From Ilyobacter polytropus DSM 2926 (GTDB taxonomy: Bacteria > Fusobacteriota > Fusobacteriia > Fusobacteriales > Fusobacteriaceae): 64,000 bases of DNA. This document shows, piece by piece, positions 51,256 to 60,529 of this stretch. Under the pieces are notes generated by a model. It was not told the DNA's origin and ran no database searches. It saw only the letters and a program-made list of their open reading frames with translations. Position numbers and translations under genes: made by a program. Where the stretch lies: positions 434,001-498,000 of the forward strand of contig NC_014633.1 of assembly GCF_000165505.1 (NCBI RefSeq). The letters run 5' to 3'. Every line of letters begins with the position of its first letter. The first letter of the stretch is position 1.

Positions 51256-53601
51256 CTAAAACCCCAAAGCATCTAAAATTTTACCACCTAACTCTCTGTT
51301 TGTACCTATATAAGGATAACAGTGAATATGAATTGCAGGATTAAAATTTATCTCTATTATACCATAGTTGTTTTCTGGATTTGGATTTTTTATATCCTTT
51401 ATAATCATATCTACCCCACAGATAACCGCTCCTGCAGATTTTGATGCTTTCACAGCTATCTCCTTGTAGATAGCTGGGATATCATCGGTGTAGTCGATGC
51501 TGTCCCCCCCTGTGCTTATATTTGAGTTTTCCCTCAAGAAAACCTTCTCTCCACTGAGAGGGACGTACTGAATATTTTTTCCCTGGGATTCTAAAAACAT
51601 TTTTTCAGATTCTCCGAGAACGATCTTTTCTAGAGGAGTCTTATATCCTTTTCCTCTGAGATAATTTTCATTTTTTATTTGAACAAGTTTTTCTATACTT
51701 TTTTTTCCGTCACCTAAGACATTGGCCGGTACACGGTGAAGAATACCAACTGTTTCATCTCCTATAACAAAAAATCTGTATTCTTTTCCCTCTATAAATT
51801 CCTCTATAAGTATGGAATTGTCCTCATTAAAGGCCATATCCACTGCCTTTTCATAATCATTTCTGCTGAATCCCGCCTTAAAAATAGTTATCCCAAGACC
51901 AAAATTAGTGGATTTTGGTTTGATTACAGTACCTGAATTTTTATAGTCCTCATAATCACTCTTGGCCTTTGATGGATCATCATAATTCTCTCCCTTAGGG
52001 ACCACTATATTGCTGTCTGACAGAACTTTTTTTGTAACAACCTTATTTTCCATAATAAGTGCAGTAATATACGAGTCCAATGAGGTTTTTGTGGCCTGTT
52101 TGATATACTCTTTTTTTATTCCGTTATCCAAGAGCACGAAGTTTTCACTTCGATCTACAATCTCAAACTTTACACCTCTTTTTATGGCTTCTTTTAATAC
52201 TATCTGTGTAGAAAGTTCCAAATCTTCATAGCCCTTTAGTGCAAAACTTTTTTTCCTACTCTCTTCAAGGGAACTTTTTGCTTTTTCAAGGTGAAAATTA
52301 ATAAAGCCTTTATCTTTTATACCTTTTAAAAGACGCGAAACATATTGTCTGTCTTCATTTTTTATTTTTTCCTTTTGGAAATTAATAATTTCATTATATT
52401 TATCATCTAAGATACCCAGTTCTCCAAAATAGCCAGTCATCTCATCTATAATTTCTTCTGCCCATTCCCTGGCAGTAATTTTAAGATCTTTGCCTTTATT
52501 TAAAAGTAACTCTTTATCTCGCCCTCTGCTTGCAAGCAACTCCTGGTTTTGAATGGCATTTTTGTACTGGGATTCTCCAAACTCATTGTTTTCTTCTTTT
52601 AAAAGAAGGTAAATAATAAAGAGATGTACGAACTTCAAATCCAAGATATCCACCCCTATTCTGCTGAAGGGGTTCAGGTCAATAGAACGAAATTCAAGAT
52701 ACTCGATTCCGTCTTTTTCTAGGGCATCAAGGATATTTGTTTTGCTTTTGGATTTGACTCTTATGGAACTGTAGTATTCTTTGGCTTCTTGAAGGACATT
52801 TTTTTCAATTAATTTTTTTATGTCAGACACATAATCTGTTAGGCTGCTGTGGGAAACATAGATTTCACCTAAATTTTTATATCCGCATATCCCGTTTCTA
52901 AAGGAAAGTGTGTCTTCAAAATAATAGGAGTTGTCTTTTAGCTGTGCCATCTTTTCTATACACTCTTTTTTGTATGTCCCGTGTATAGGGGAGCTTGCCC
53001 CAAAAAGATATATGAAAAACCAGCCATACCTAAAGTGATTTCTTGCTATTTTCAGATAAAGATGGTTTTTGAACTTTTTAAAATCCCGAAATTCTGAGCC
53101 GTGAGGGATCTCTTCGTAAAGCTTATTTAAAAATTTATCTGAGAAAGAAAAATTATAGTGTATCCCTGATAAAAGCTGAAGCTTTTTACCATATTTTTTT
53201 GCCAGTCGTTCTCTGTATTCTTTGTTACTTTTCCCCGCCTCGCCGTGAAATATCCCTATGGGGATATCTTTTTCTTCAGGAAGAATAGGAGGGATGCTTT
53301 GTGGCCAAAGATATTCACTGTCTAGAGTGGTGCTGACAATATCGTGTAAATTCTCCAAAAAAGTATAAGCTTTTTCGACGGTATCAAAACTGGGAGTTAT
53401 CATTTCCAGCTGACTTTCTGAAAAATCAATTGTTATATATGGATTTTTTAGCTTATCACCGAATTCTTTTGGGTGCAAAGTAAGTGCAAGTTCACCGTTT
53501 TTATTCACCCTCAGATTTTCCTTTTCCAACCCAAAATTTCCTCTTGTTAGCAAAGATTCTAATTTTGATTTTTTTATCAAATCCCTAAAATTTAAATCCA
53601 T
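51256..53601 (-). CDS. gshF: Bifunctional glutamate-cysteine ligase / glutathione synthetase
   Basis: A 781-residue GshF (GshAB) fusion. The N-terminal domain (to about 450) is a GshA ligase with LTRGNFGLEKENLRVN, DFSESQLEMITPSF and EYLEFRSIDLNPFSRIG. The C-terminal domain (about 490-781) is an ATP-grasp synthetase, more like D-Ala-D-Ala ligase, with TNFGLGITIFKAG, ILIEEFIEGKEYRFFVIG and GIIEINFNPAIHIH. It makes glutathione in one polypeptide. The start has AAGGGAGAGG upstream and overlaps the MATE gene by 10 nt. Confidence 0.95.
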   Translation of the reverse strand: MDLNFRDLIKKSKLESLLTRGNFGLEKENLRVNKNGELALTLHPKEFGDKLKNPYITIDFSESQLEMITPSFDTVEKAYTFLENLHDIVSTTLDSEYLWPQSIPPILPEEKDIPIGIFHGEAGKSNKEYRERLAKKYGKKLQLLSGIHYNFSFSDKFLNKLYEEIPHGSEFRDFKKFKNHLYLKIARNHFRYGWFFIYLFGASSPIHGTYKKECIEKMAQLKDNSYYFEDTLSFRNGICGYKNLGEIYVSHSSLTDYVSDIKKLIEKNVLQEAKEYYSSIRVKSKSKTNILDALEKDGIEYLEFRSIDLNPFSRIGVDILDLKFVHLFIIYLLLKEENNEFGESQYKNAIQNQELLASRGRDKELLLNKGKDLKITAREWAEEIIDEMTGYFGELGILDDKYNEIINFQKEKIKNEDRQYVSRLLKGIKDKGFINFHLEKAKSSLEESRKKSFALKGYEDLELSTQIVLKEAIKRGVKFEIVDRSENFVLLDNGIKKEYIKQATKTSLDSYITALIMENKVVTKKVLSDSNIVVPKGENYDDPSKAKSDYEDYKNSGTVIKPKSTNFGLGITIFKAGFSRNDYEKAVDMAFNEDNSILIEEFIEGKEYRFFVIGDETVGILHRVPANVLGDGKKSIEKLVQIKNENYLRGKGYKTPLEKIVLGESEKMFLESQGKNIQYVPLSGEKVFLRENSNISTGGDSIDYTDDIPAIYKEIAVKASKSAGAVICGVDMIIKDIKNPNPENNYGIIEINFNPAIHIHCYPYIGTNRELGGKILDALGF

Positions 53602-54941
53602 AAACCCTCTCCCTTGATCTTTCTGTAAATTTTTCTTAAGTTATTTAAAAATAATCCTGAAAGAATAATCCCTTTAAATATACTGGTTAAGGCAATACTC
53701 ACCCATACACCGTTTATCCCCATTCTAGATTCATGTGATAAATAATATGCTATGGGTATTCTCATACCTGTAAATATTATACTCACTGTAGATGCAATTT
53801 TCGGTCTTCCTATACCGCTAAAGGCTGCATTGCTTATGATTTCGATGCACATAAAAAACTGTGATATACCAACTATTCTCAGATAACTTACACCGATTTC
53901 TATAGTTTTCCTGTCTTTTACAAAAACTTTGATTAGTTCTTCTGGAAAGACTAAAAAGATAAATGTTGCAGCTCCACCTATTATAGCAGAAAGTAAAAAC
54001 GCTGTTTTAAAACCTTTTGATATTCTTTTGTATTTCTTTGCACCATAATTTTGACCTATAAAACTTGCTACTGCACCGTAGAGCCCCCCTGCAGTCATAT
54101 AGGCTATAGATTCTATCTGCAGACCTATCTTCTGAGCTGCAATCGCATCAGGTCCCCAGTTAGCGATTATTTTTGCTATGAGTATACCAAAACCTGTAAA
54201 TAAGATTCTCTGTACTGCTATAGGCAGACCCAAACTCAGTATTTCTCTTATCTTTTTAAAATTATACTGAAAGATATTTTTTATAGAAAAATATTCCCTA
54301 GAGGCTTTTATGAATAAAACCATATTGACTGCCTGTGATATGATAGTTGCCAGTGCAGCACCTGCCACTCCCATATCCAATCCAAATATCAGTAGGGGAT
54401 CTAATATGATGTTTAGCACTACACCCACCGCATTGATTTTAAATGGAAGTTTACTTTCTCCAAAACTATTTAAAATTCTTGTAAAAAGAAAATTTAAAAA
54501 CTTAAAGACAAGTCCAAAGGCTGTTATTACCAGGTAGGTTTTCGCCATGTTTTCAACATTGCTGTCGTTTAGCTTAAAAAACCCTATTAAGTTATCTCTG
54601 AAAAATATTAAGCCACTTATAAAACAGGAAAACATTATGAGATTTATAAGGAAGGCATTTTTTATACACTCTGCAGCATCATTATAATCTTTTGATCCGA
54701 TGCTGTGAGACACTTTAATCCCCGTTCCTGTTACAACCATAGAATTAAGGGCATATCCCAAATTTATAAAAAACATTGCAGTTCCTATAGCGGCTACGGC
54801 ACTACTTCCGAGTCGACCGATCCACAGCATATCTACCAGTCCGTAAGCCATCTGCAAAAAAGAAGATCCCATTATCGGCAGTGCCAGTGCAATAAGCTGC
54901 CTGCTTATAGGCCCTTCTGTTAATCTATTTACATTTTTCAT
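53592..54941 (-). CDS. MATE-family multidrug/solute exporter
   Basis: A 449-residue membrane protein with about 12 helices in two similar halves, beginning LTEGPISRQLIALALPIMGSSFLQMAY, with WIGRLGSSAVAAIGTAMF and a central GLPIAVQRILFTGFG, as in the NorM/DinF group. It should export cationic or organic compounds with sodium or proton antiport. It is the first gene of a unit with gshF and gloA; the overlap suggests a shared role in thiol or aldehyde stress. Confidence 0.9.
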   Translation of the reverse strand: MKNVNRLTEGPISRQLIALALPIMGSSFLQMAYGLVDMLWIGRLGSSAVAAIGTAMFFINLGYALNSMVVTGTGIKVSHSIGSKDYNDAAECIKNAFLINLIMFSCFISGLIFFRDNLIGFFKLNDSNVENMAKTYLVITAFGLVFKFLNFLFTRILNSFGESKLPFKINAVGVVLNIILDPLLIFGLDMGVAGAALATIISQAVNMVLFIKASREYFSIKNIFQYNFKKIREILSLGLPIAVQRILFTGFGILIAKIIANWGPDAIAAQKIGLQIESIAYMTAGGLYGAVASFIGQNYGAKKYKRISKGFKTAFLLSAIIGGAATFIFLVFPEELIKVFVKDRKTIEIGVSYLRIVGISQFFMCIEIISNAAFSGIGRPKIASTVSIIFTGMRIPIAYYLSHESRMGINGVWVSIALTSIFKGIILSGLFLNNLRKIYRKIKGEGLWI

Positions 54942-55327
54942 TAAATTTTAGTTCACCCCTTTAAAATATATATTGATTTGTATGTGTTTATTTTTCTGTA
55001 CGAAGTTGGAAAGTTTTTATAGGCTTTCTTTCGGAAACGAACAAACATAATTATATACTTTTTTATGCTAAAATAGCAATAGTTTTTTTACTTTAGAATG
55101 AATTTTGTAGAGATAGACCTATGGAAAAAAATCCTGATTTAAGACTAAATTTTTCTTGAATGTATGTTAGAAATATATACAAGTTATGGTATAATAATTT
55201 ATATTTTTTTTAAATTTGAAGGAAATGTCATTTGTATTAGTATAAATCATAGAGATTATTAAAATATCATATCAGAAGTTAAAACAAATCGCAAAAAAAC
55301 ATACCACATCAGGAGGTAATACATTAT
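54942..55327. other. intergenic region between divergent MATE and sirC units
   Basis: This 386-bp AT-rich gap holds the promoters of both units. On the plus strand an extended -10 (TGG-TATAAT, 55187-55195) lies about 130 bp before the sirC ATG. I found no RNA gene, riboswitch or repeat of note. Confidence 0.6.
55187..55195 (+). promoter_or_regulatory. candidate extended -10 promoter of sirC
   Basis: TGG immediately precedes a consensus TATAAT at 55190-55195; no clear -35 hexamer is needed for such promoters. Inference from sequence only. Confidence 0.45.
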
Positions 55328-55786
55328 ATGGAACATAAATTTTTTCCGCTGTTTGTGGACTTGAACGACAAGAGATGTCTGGTTATAGGTGCCGGGAATA
55401 TAGCATACAGGAAAATAAAAACACTGTTAAAGTATGGTGCAATGGTAGAAGTAATAACCAGGGATGTGGCAGAAGACAGAATTTCTGAGCTTCAAGGAGT
55501 GAAAGTCTCTGTTAAAGCTTTTTCAGAAAAAGACCTTGAAAATGTATTTTTGGTAGTTGCAGCAACAAATAACAGTGACTTTAACAAGGAGATATTTGAG
55601 ATCTGTAACGCAAAGAATATTCTTGTAAATAATATGACATCAAAATTTGACATGAACGCAAGATTTTCTGCAGTATACGAGGGAGAATCGGTGCAGGTGG
55701 CGGTATCCTCAATGGGTTACCCAAAAAAATCATTGGAGATAAGAGATAACATAAAAAAGATGCTTGAAAAAAATAATTGTCAATGA
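55328..55786 (+). CDS. Precorrin-2 dehydrogenase (SirC / CysG N-terminal type)
   Basis: A 152-residue NAD-binding protein with the opening FFPLFVDLNDKRCLVIGAGNIAYRKIKTLLKYGA, then VEVITRD and NKNILVNNM-like AKNILVNNMT, and a C-terminal VAVSSMGYPKKSLEIRDNIK. It oxidises precorrin-2 to sirohydrochlorin, which cobalt or iron chelatases then use. It lacks the CysG methylase, which is instead in the fused CobA-HemD 8 kb upstream. AGGAGG lies 11 nt before the ATG. Confidence 0.9.
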   Translation: MEHKFFPLFVDLNDKRCLVIGAGNIAYRKIKTLLKYGAMVEVITRDVAEDRISELQGVKVSVKAFSEKDLENVFLVVAATNNSDFNKEIFEICNAKNILVNNMTSKFDMNARFSAVYEGESVQVAVSSMGYPKKSLEIRDNIKKMLEKNNCQ

Positions 55787-55824
55787 AAACATAAATTTTT
55801 TACTAGAACGGGAGGTAGCTTAGG

Positions 55825-57447
55825 GTGGGGAAATTTTGGTTAAAATTCTTAAAAAGTACTGCTGTGATATTTTTGATTATTATTTTTGGAGTTAATTACA
55901 GTATTCAAAAGAAAAAATCCATAGAAAAATTTAAAAAGCAAGCAGATGAAAATTTTTTTACTATGGATAATAATATCTCTTCTGTGAACAAGTTACTTAA
56001 TATTCTTGAAACTTCCGGAGACACGTATTACAAGAAAAATACACGGGTTGGGAATAATAATTTTAGATTTAAGTATATTCCAGAAGATGATTTGTATATA
56101 TCTACAGATGAATCAGAAAGAGTAGTAGTAGGTGTAGATAAAATAAGCTCTAGGTGGTCTGTAAAAAAAGAGCTGGATATGTCAGAGGTTCTAGCATCTA
56201 GCTATGATAATGTAATCGGAGTTATGCCGGATATTGCTTATATCTATTACGTATCTAACAGTGGTTTTATAAATCTTTTTCCCAAAGTATCAGATGACAA
56301 ATACTCGTCTTTGAAAAACATTTACAAATTAAATTTTGTAAAAAAAGAGCTTTTTTCAAAGGAAAAAAGTGGGGAGAACGAATCTTTCTGGAGTGGGATA
56401 TACAAAGACCCGTTAGGGGAAGATCTGCTTATAAGCAGGGGAGCTCCTATTTATGAGGGAAGTACACTAAAAGGTTTAATAACTTTAGGATTAAAAAGTG
56501 ATTTTTTTGTGAAAAAAATAGATTCTGATCTCATATTAGAATTTTTTATAGTGGATGAAGATGGGAATGCTTTATCTACAGAGAATCTTCAAAATAAAAA
56601 GGTGTCAAAATTCTACGATAGTCTTCCCCAAAAAATTTATGACAAAAGATATAAACTTCCAGATATGAAACCCTGTGACATTGAGAAAATAGGAAAGTAT
56701 TATATCTATTATGAACAATGCAATTCTTCTCCATGGAGAATTTACTATGTAACTGACTCAATGAAACTACATAGTGAAATGCTAAAAAGTAATCTGGTGT
56801 TTCTTTCTTTATGGTTTATGTCTCTGGTATTTTTATATGGAGCATTAAAGCGTAAGGCTGTGGTAGAAGATAGCCAGCAGACCATAGAAAAACTTCAGGT
56901 GATGCTCAGAAAAAGTGACAAGGAAATTGAAAAAGATTTTTTGACTGGTTCTTATAACAGGAAAGGTTTTACTAAAATAGCAAACTTGGAATTGGAAAGA
57001 ATGAAAAGGTATGACATTGATGCCTGTGTAATGATGATGGATATAGATTTCTTTAAAAAGTTCAATGATACTTACGGGCATGCCTGCGGAGATTTTGTTT
57101 TAAGATCTTTTGTTAGAGTTGTCACAAAGAATGTCCGTCTCAGTGATATAATAGGAAGATGGGGAGGAGAGGAGTTTCTAGTACTTCTTCCTGAAACAGA
57201 CTATAAAGGGGCACTTCTTGCTGCAGAGAAAGTAAGAAAGATGGTGGAACGTGAGGTTTTTTATTATCATAAACAATCTCTGAATATAACTGTGACAATA
57301 GGAGTATCAACTCTCAATGTGAGAAAACCTCTTGAGAAGGCAGTGGCAGAAGCAGATGCGGCCATGTATAGGGGAAAAGAGGATGGTAGGAACCGTGTGG
57401 TTGGATTCCAGGATATTATGACCAAAGATGTAAAATGGAAGAAATAA
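55825..57447 (+). CDS. Membrane diguanylate cyclase with periplasmic Cache-like sensor
   Basis: A 540-residue protein: transmembrane helix (about 10-26), a 300-residue periplasmic region with VIGVMPDIAYIYYVSNSGFI and PLGEDLLISRGAPIYEG typical of dCache sensors, a second helix (about 318-336), a coiled coil and a GGDEF domain with G-G-E-E-F at 447-451. The inhibitory site R-L-S-D lies five residues before it, so feedback by c-di-GMP is expected, unlike the other cyclase at 5.2 kb. Start GTG with GGGAGG 9 nt upstream. It lies 38 bp after sirC and may be cotranscribed. Confidence 0.9.
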   Translation: MGKFWLKFLKSTAVIFLIIIFGVNYSIQKKKSIEKFKKQADENFFTMDNNISSVNKLLNILETSGDTYYKKNTRVGNNNFRFKYIPEDDLYISTDESERVVVGVDKISSRWSVKKELDMSEVLASSYDNVIGVMPDIAYIYYVSNSGFINLFPKVSDDKYSSLKNIYKLNFVKKELFSKEKSGENESFWSGIYKDPLGEDLLISRGAPIYEGSTLKGLITLGLKSDFFVKKIDSDLILEFFIVDEDGNALSTENLQNKKVSKFYDSLPQKIYDKRYKLPDMKPCDIEKIGKYYIYYEQCNSSPWRIYYVTDSMKLHSEMLKSNLVFLSLWFMSLVFLYGALKRKAVVEDSQQTIEKLQVMLRKSDKEIEKDFLTGSYNRKGFTKIANLELERMKRYDIDACVMMMDIDFFKKFNDTYGHACGDFVLRSFVRVVTKNVRLSDIIGRWGGEEFLVLLPETDYKGALLAAEKVRKMVEREVFYYHKQSLNITVTIGVSTLNVRKPLEKAVAEADAAMYRGKEDGRNRVVGFQDIMTKDVKWKK

Positions 57448-57478
57448 ATAACTAAAATTATATTTTAAAAGTCATAAG

Positions 57479-57514
57479 AAAAAGAGACAGAAAATTTAAT
57501 TTCTGTCTCTTTTT
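57479..57514. terminator. bidirectional terminator between converging genes
   Basis: A perfect 15-bp stem (57479-57493 / 57500-57514) with A and T runs at the base. It serves the plus-strand cyclase and the minus-strand RND gene, whose stop codon is inside it. Confidence 0.9.
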
Positions 57515-60500
57515 AGTTTAGTTCTTGCATTTTCAACGAGGGAATAAAGTATAGGTATAATTATTAGAGTAAGAAGAGTAGAAAGTGAAAGACCGAAAAT
57601 AACTGCAATAGCCATTCCATTGTACATCTCGGCACCCTCTCCCCTACTTATTGCAAGTGGGATCATACCAAAAACTGTAGTGAGAGTTGTCATGACAATA
57701 GGTCTTAGTCTGGTCTCACCGGCTTCAATAAGAGCCTCTTCCATGTTGGACCCTCTGAGTCTCAAAAGATTAATATAGTCTATGAGCACAATGGCATTAT
57801 TTACAACTATTCCAACAAGCATTATTATCCCCACCATCACCATGATATCGAGTTTTCTTCCTGTTATAAAAAGACCTAAAAATACACCAATTACAGAAAG
57901 AGGTATTGCCCCTACTATGATAAAGGGAAGGACAAAAGATTCAAACTGTGAAACTAATATAAAATAAACGATAAAGATAGAAAGTATTAGGGCTATATTT
58001 AAATCTGTCATTGCCTCGTTTAGCTGCTGCCCCTCACCACCAAAGCCATAGGATACTGTCTTTGGAGGATTAAGTTTTTTAAACTCCTCAGCCATAAAAA
58101 CCTGAGCTTCTTTCAAGGTAAAATCATCAGCTAAGTTGGCAGAGATTGTCACTTTTCTTATCTTGTTTTTTCTTTCTACCTGTGACGAACCCTCTTGAAT
58201 TTTTAGGTATGCCACATCTCTTATTTTTACTGATATGCCAGCAGGAGTTTTTATTTTGGACTCTAAAAATTTGTCTATGGAATTTCGAAACTCTTCAGCT
58301 AATTTTACAGTAACATCGACCTCTTCATTATCAGTCTTTATGGTGATGGGATCGTCCCCTAATATCTGATAACTCAAAGCTTGGGCTATCTCGGTGACCC
58401 TTAGACCATAAGACTGTGCCTTATCTCTGTTTATCATTATTTTTGCCTGAGGTCCTCCTCCTTCAATAGATGATTTAAAGTCAACAAGCCCACGTTTATT
58501 TTGCATAATCACAAAAAGTTTTTTTGTGATGGACTCCATTTGAAGATAATTTGAGGAATATATCTCAAACTGGAAATCTCTTTCTGAAGTTTGTGGACCT
58601 CTAAAAACAGTAGTGAGATTGAGTTTTATATCTGGGATTTTTGAGAGGTCACTTCTGAGGGAATCTACAATGGCGAAAACATCACGGTTTCTATCTTTTT
58701 TCTCTTTTAGCTCGACGTTTATGGCTATCTGACTGGGGTTACCTGTGGTGCTGTATCTTAACATTTCATCGTTTTCTTTTTCTTTTACCACTCTTTTTTC
58801 TAGAAGCTGTGAAGTTCGTTCTGCCATGGAAATTTCCATTCCAGATGGAAGTTCTGCTATTATCGTATACTGACTTTCATCCTGCTCGGGCATAAATTCT
58901 CCACCGATGGTTCCTGCTATAAACACTGAGATAATAAATAATATTATTGTTATTAGAAGAGTCTTCCATCTGTGGATCAGTGTTAAGTTTAAAAGCTTCA
59001 TATAGAATATTCTTATTTTTTTTAATAATCTTCCGTCCTCACTGTGTTTCTCCTCTTTTTCCAATATCTTGCTAGATATCATAGGGACAAATGTAAGAGC
59101 AACTATAAGCGAGGCTAACAAAGAAAATGAGATTGTATAGGACATATCGCTGAATATCTCTTTTGCTATTCCCTCTCTGAGGACGATGGGAATAAATACA
59201 GCAACTGTGGTGGCGGTAGAAGCCAAAATTGGCATTGCAATCTCTCTTGCTCCTTCACCTGCAGCTTCTGAAGGACTCTTTTTTAATTCTTTATAATGTC
59301 TGTAGATATTATCTAAAACTACCACTGAGTTGTCTACTAGCATCCCTACTCCTAGGGAGAGTCCCATCAACGAGATTACATTGAGTGATATCCCCTTCAT
59401 ATCCATAAAAGCAAAGGTAAAAATTATGGAAGAAGGTATGGCAAGAGCAATTATCGAAGTGGCTCTAAAACTTTTTAGGAAAACAAATAAAATTATAGAG
59501 GCCAGTACAAGCCCTGTGATAGCGTTATTTTTTACTGTATTTATAGACTGGTTTATAAATTTTGATGCATCATAGCCCACTGAAAGATATGTTTTGGCAG
59601 GCAGGTATGGTGAGAGTTCCTCTATATCAGCTTTTATTCTGTCTGCAATATCGACTATGTTTCCGTCCTCAGCTTTATTTACCATGACGGAAACTGCAGG
59701 CTGACCGTTTACCCGATAAAATGAATCCTGGTCCTTATTGGTAAGAGTGACAGAGGCCACATCTTTGAGTCTTAGTATTTTTGAGTTTATATTTGAGATA
59801 ACGACATTTTCTATTTGAGAGACATTTTCTAGCTCCCCCTCTATTTTTACAAGATAACTTTTCTCACCGGATTTGACCTCTCCTATGGGAATGTTTATAT
59901 TTGACTGTCTTATGATGTTGAATATATCCACTGCATTTAAATTATAAGAATCCAGTTTGTAGGGATTTAGTTCTACAAGGACCTCTTTTTCAAGACCACC
60001 CCGAACTGTTACGTCTCCCACACCTTTTACCCTTTGGAACCTTGGTTTTATCAGGTTTTCTGCAGTGGACCTCAGGGAGGTGATGTCATCCCCTATATAA
60101 TCCACCAGTATAGAGGTCTCGGCCCCTATATCGATTTTGTCTGTGACAGGTTCGTTTATATCGTCAGGAAGTTCACTTCTTATCTTGTTTACCTCTGTCT
60201 GAATAAGATCCACCTTGTCATCAGAATTTGTTCCGTAGTCAAATTCTATAACTATCTGTGAAAGTCCCTGACTAGAGAAGGAATTAAAGTTTTTTATCCC
60301 CTCTACAAGGGATACGGCATCTTCTAATTTTCTTGTGACCAACTTGTCCATGTCTTCAGGAGATGCCCCAGGCCAGGTTGTAACCACTGTGGCAACAGGG
60401 ATATTAAAATTTGGAAGTAGAGCCACAGGCATTTGAGATAAACTGAGGAGTCCCACAACTATCATAGTTACGATAAGCATTAAGGTAGTCGCAGGTTTTT

Positions 60501-60528
60501 TTATAGCAATTAATGGAATATCTCTCAT
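57496..60528 (-). CDS. RND-family efflux transporter
   Basis: A 1010-residue inner-membrane pump of the HAE/AcrB superfamily, with the opening RDIPLIAIKKPATTLMLIVTMI, periplasmic VVTTWPGASPEDMDKLVTRKLED, TM4 GMLVDNSVVVLDNI (with the proton-relay Asp), and the late MVGIIMLVGIVVNNAIVLIDYIN and ETRLRPIVMTTLTTV. It exports drugs, lipids or other amphiphiles by proton antiport together with the adaptor encoded just upstream. No outer-membrane channel gene follows. Confidence 0.93.
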   Translation of the reverse strand: MRDIPLIAIKKPATTLMLIVTMIVVGLLSLSQMPVALLPNFNIPVATVVTTWPGASPEDMDKLVTRKLEDAVSLVEGIKNFNSFSSQGLSQIVIEFDYGTNSDDKVDLIQTEVNKIRSELPDDINEPVTDKIDIGAETSILVDYIGDDITSLRSTAENLIKPRFQRVKGVGDVTVRGGLEKEVLVELNPYKLDSYNLNAVDIFNIIRQSNINIPIGEVKSGEKSYLVKIEGELENVSQIENVVISNINSKILRLKDVASVTLTNKDQDSFYRVNGQPAVSVMVNKAEDGNIVDIADRIKADIEELSPYLPAKTYLSVGYDASKFINQSINTVKNNAITGLVLASIILFVFLKSFRATSIIALAIPSSIIFTFAFMDMKGISLNVISLMGLSLGVGMLVDNSVVVLDNIYRHYKELKKSPSEAAGEGAREIAMPILASTATTVAVFIPIVLREGIAKEIFSDMSYTISFSLLASLIVALTFVPMISSKILEKEEKHSEDGRLLKKIRIFYMKLLNLTLIHRWKTLLITIILFIISVFIAGTIGGEFMPEQDESQYTIIAELPSGMEISMAERTSQLLEKRVVKEKENDEMLRYSTTGNPSQIAINVELKEKKDRNRDVFAIVDSLRSDLSKIPDIKLNLTTVFRGPQTSERDFQFEIYSSNYLQMESITKKLFVIMQNKRGLVDFKSSIEGGGPQAKIMINRDKAQSYGLRVTEIAQALSYQILGDDPITIKTDNEEVDVTVKLAEEFRNSIDKFLESKIKTPAGISVKIRDVAYLKIQEGSSQVERKNKIRKVTISANLADDFTLKEAQVFMAEEFKKLNPPKTVSYGFGGEGQQLNEAMTDLNIALILSIFIVYFILVSQFESFVLPFIIVGAIPLSVIGVFLGLFITGRKLDIMVMVGIIMLVGIVVNNAIVLIDYINLLRLRGSNMEEALIEAGETRLRPIVMTTLTTVFGMIPLAISRGEGAEMYNGMAIAVIFGLSLSTLLTLIIIPILYSLVENARTKLKRDRN

Positions 60529-60529
60529 G

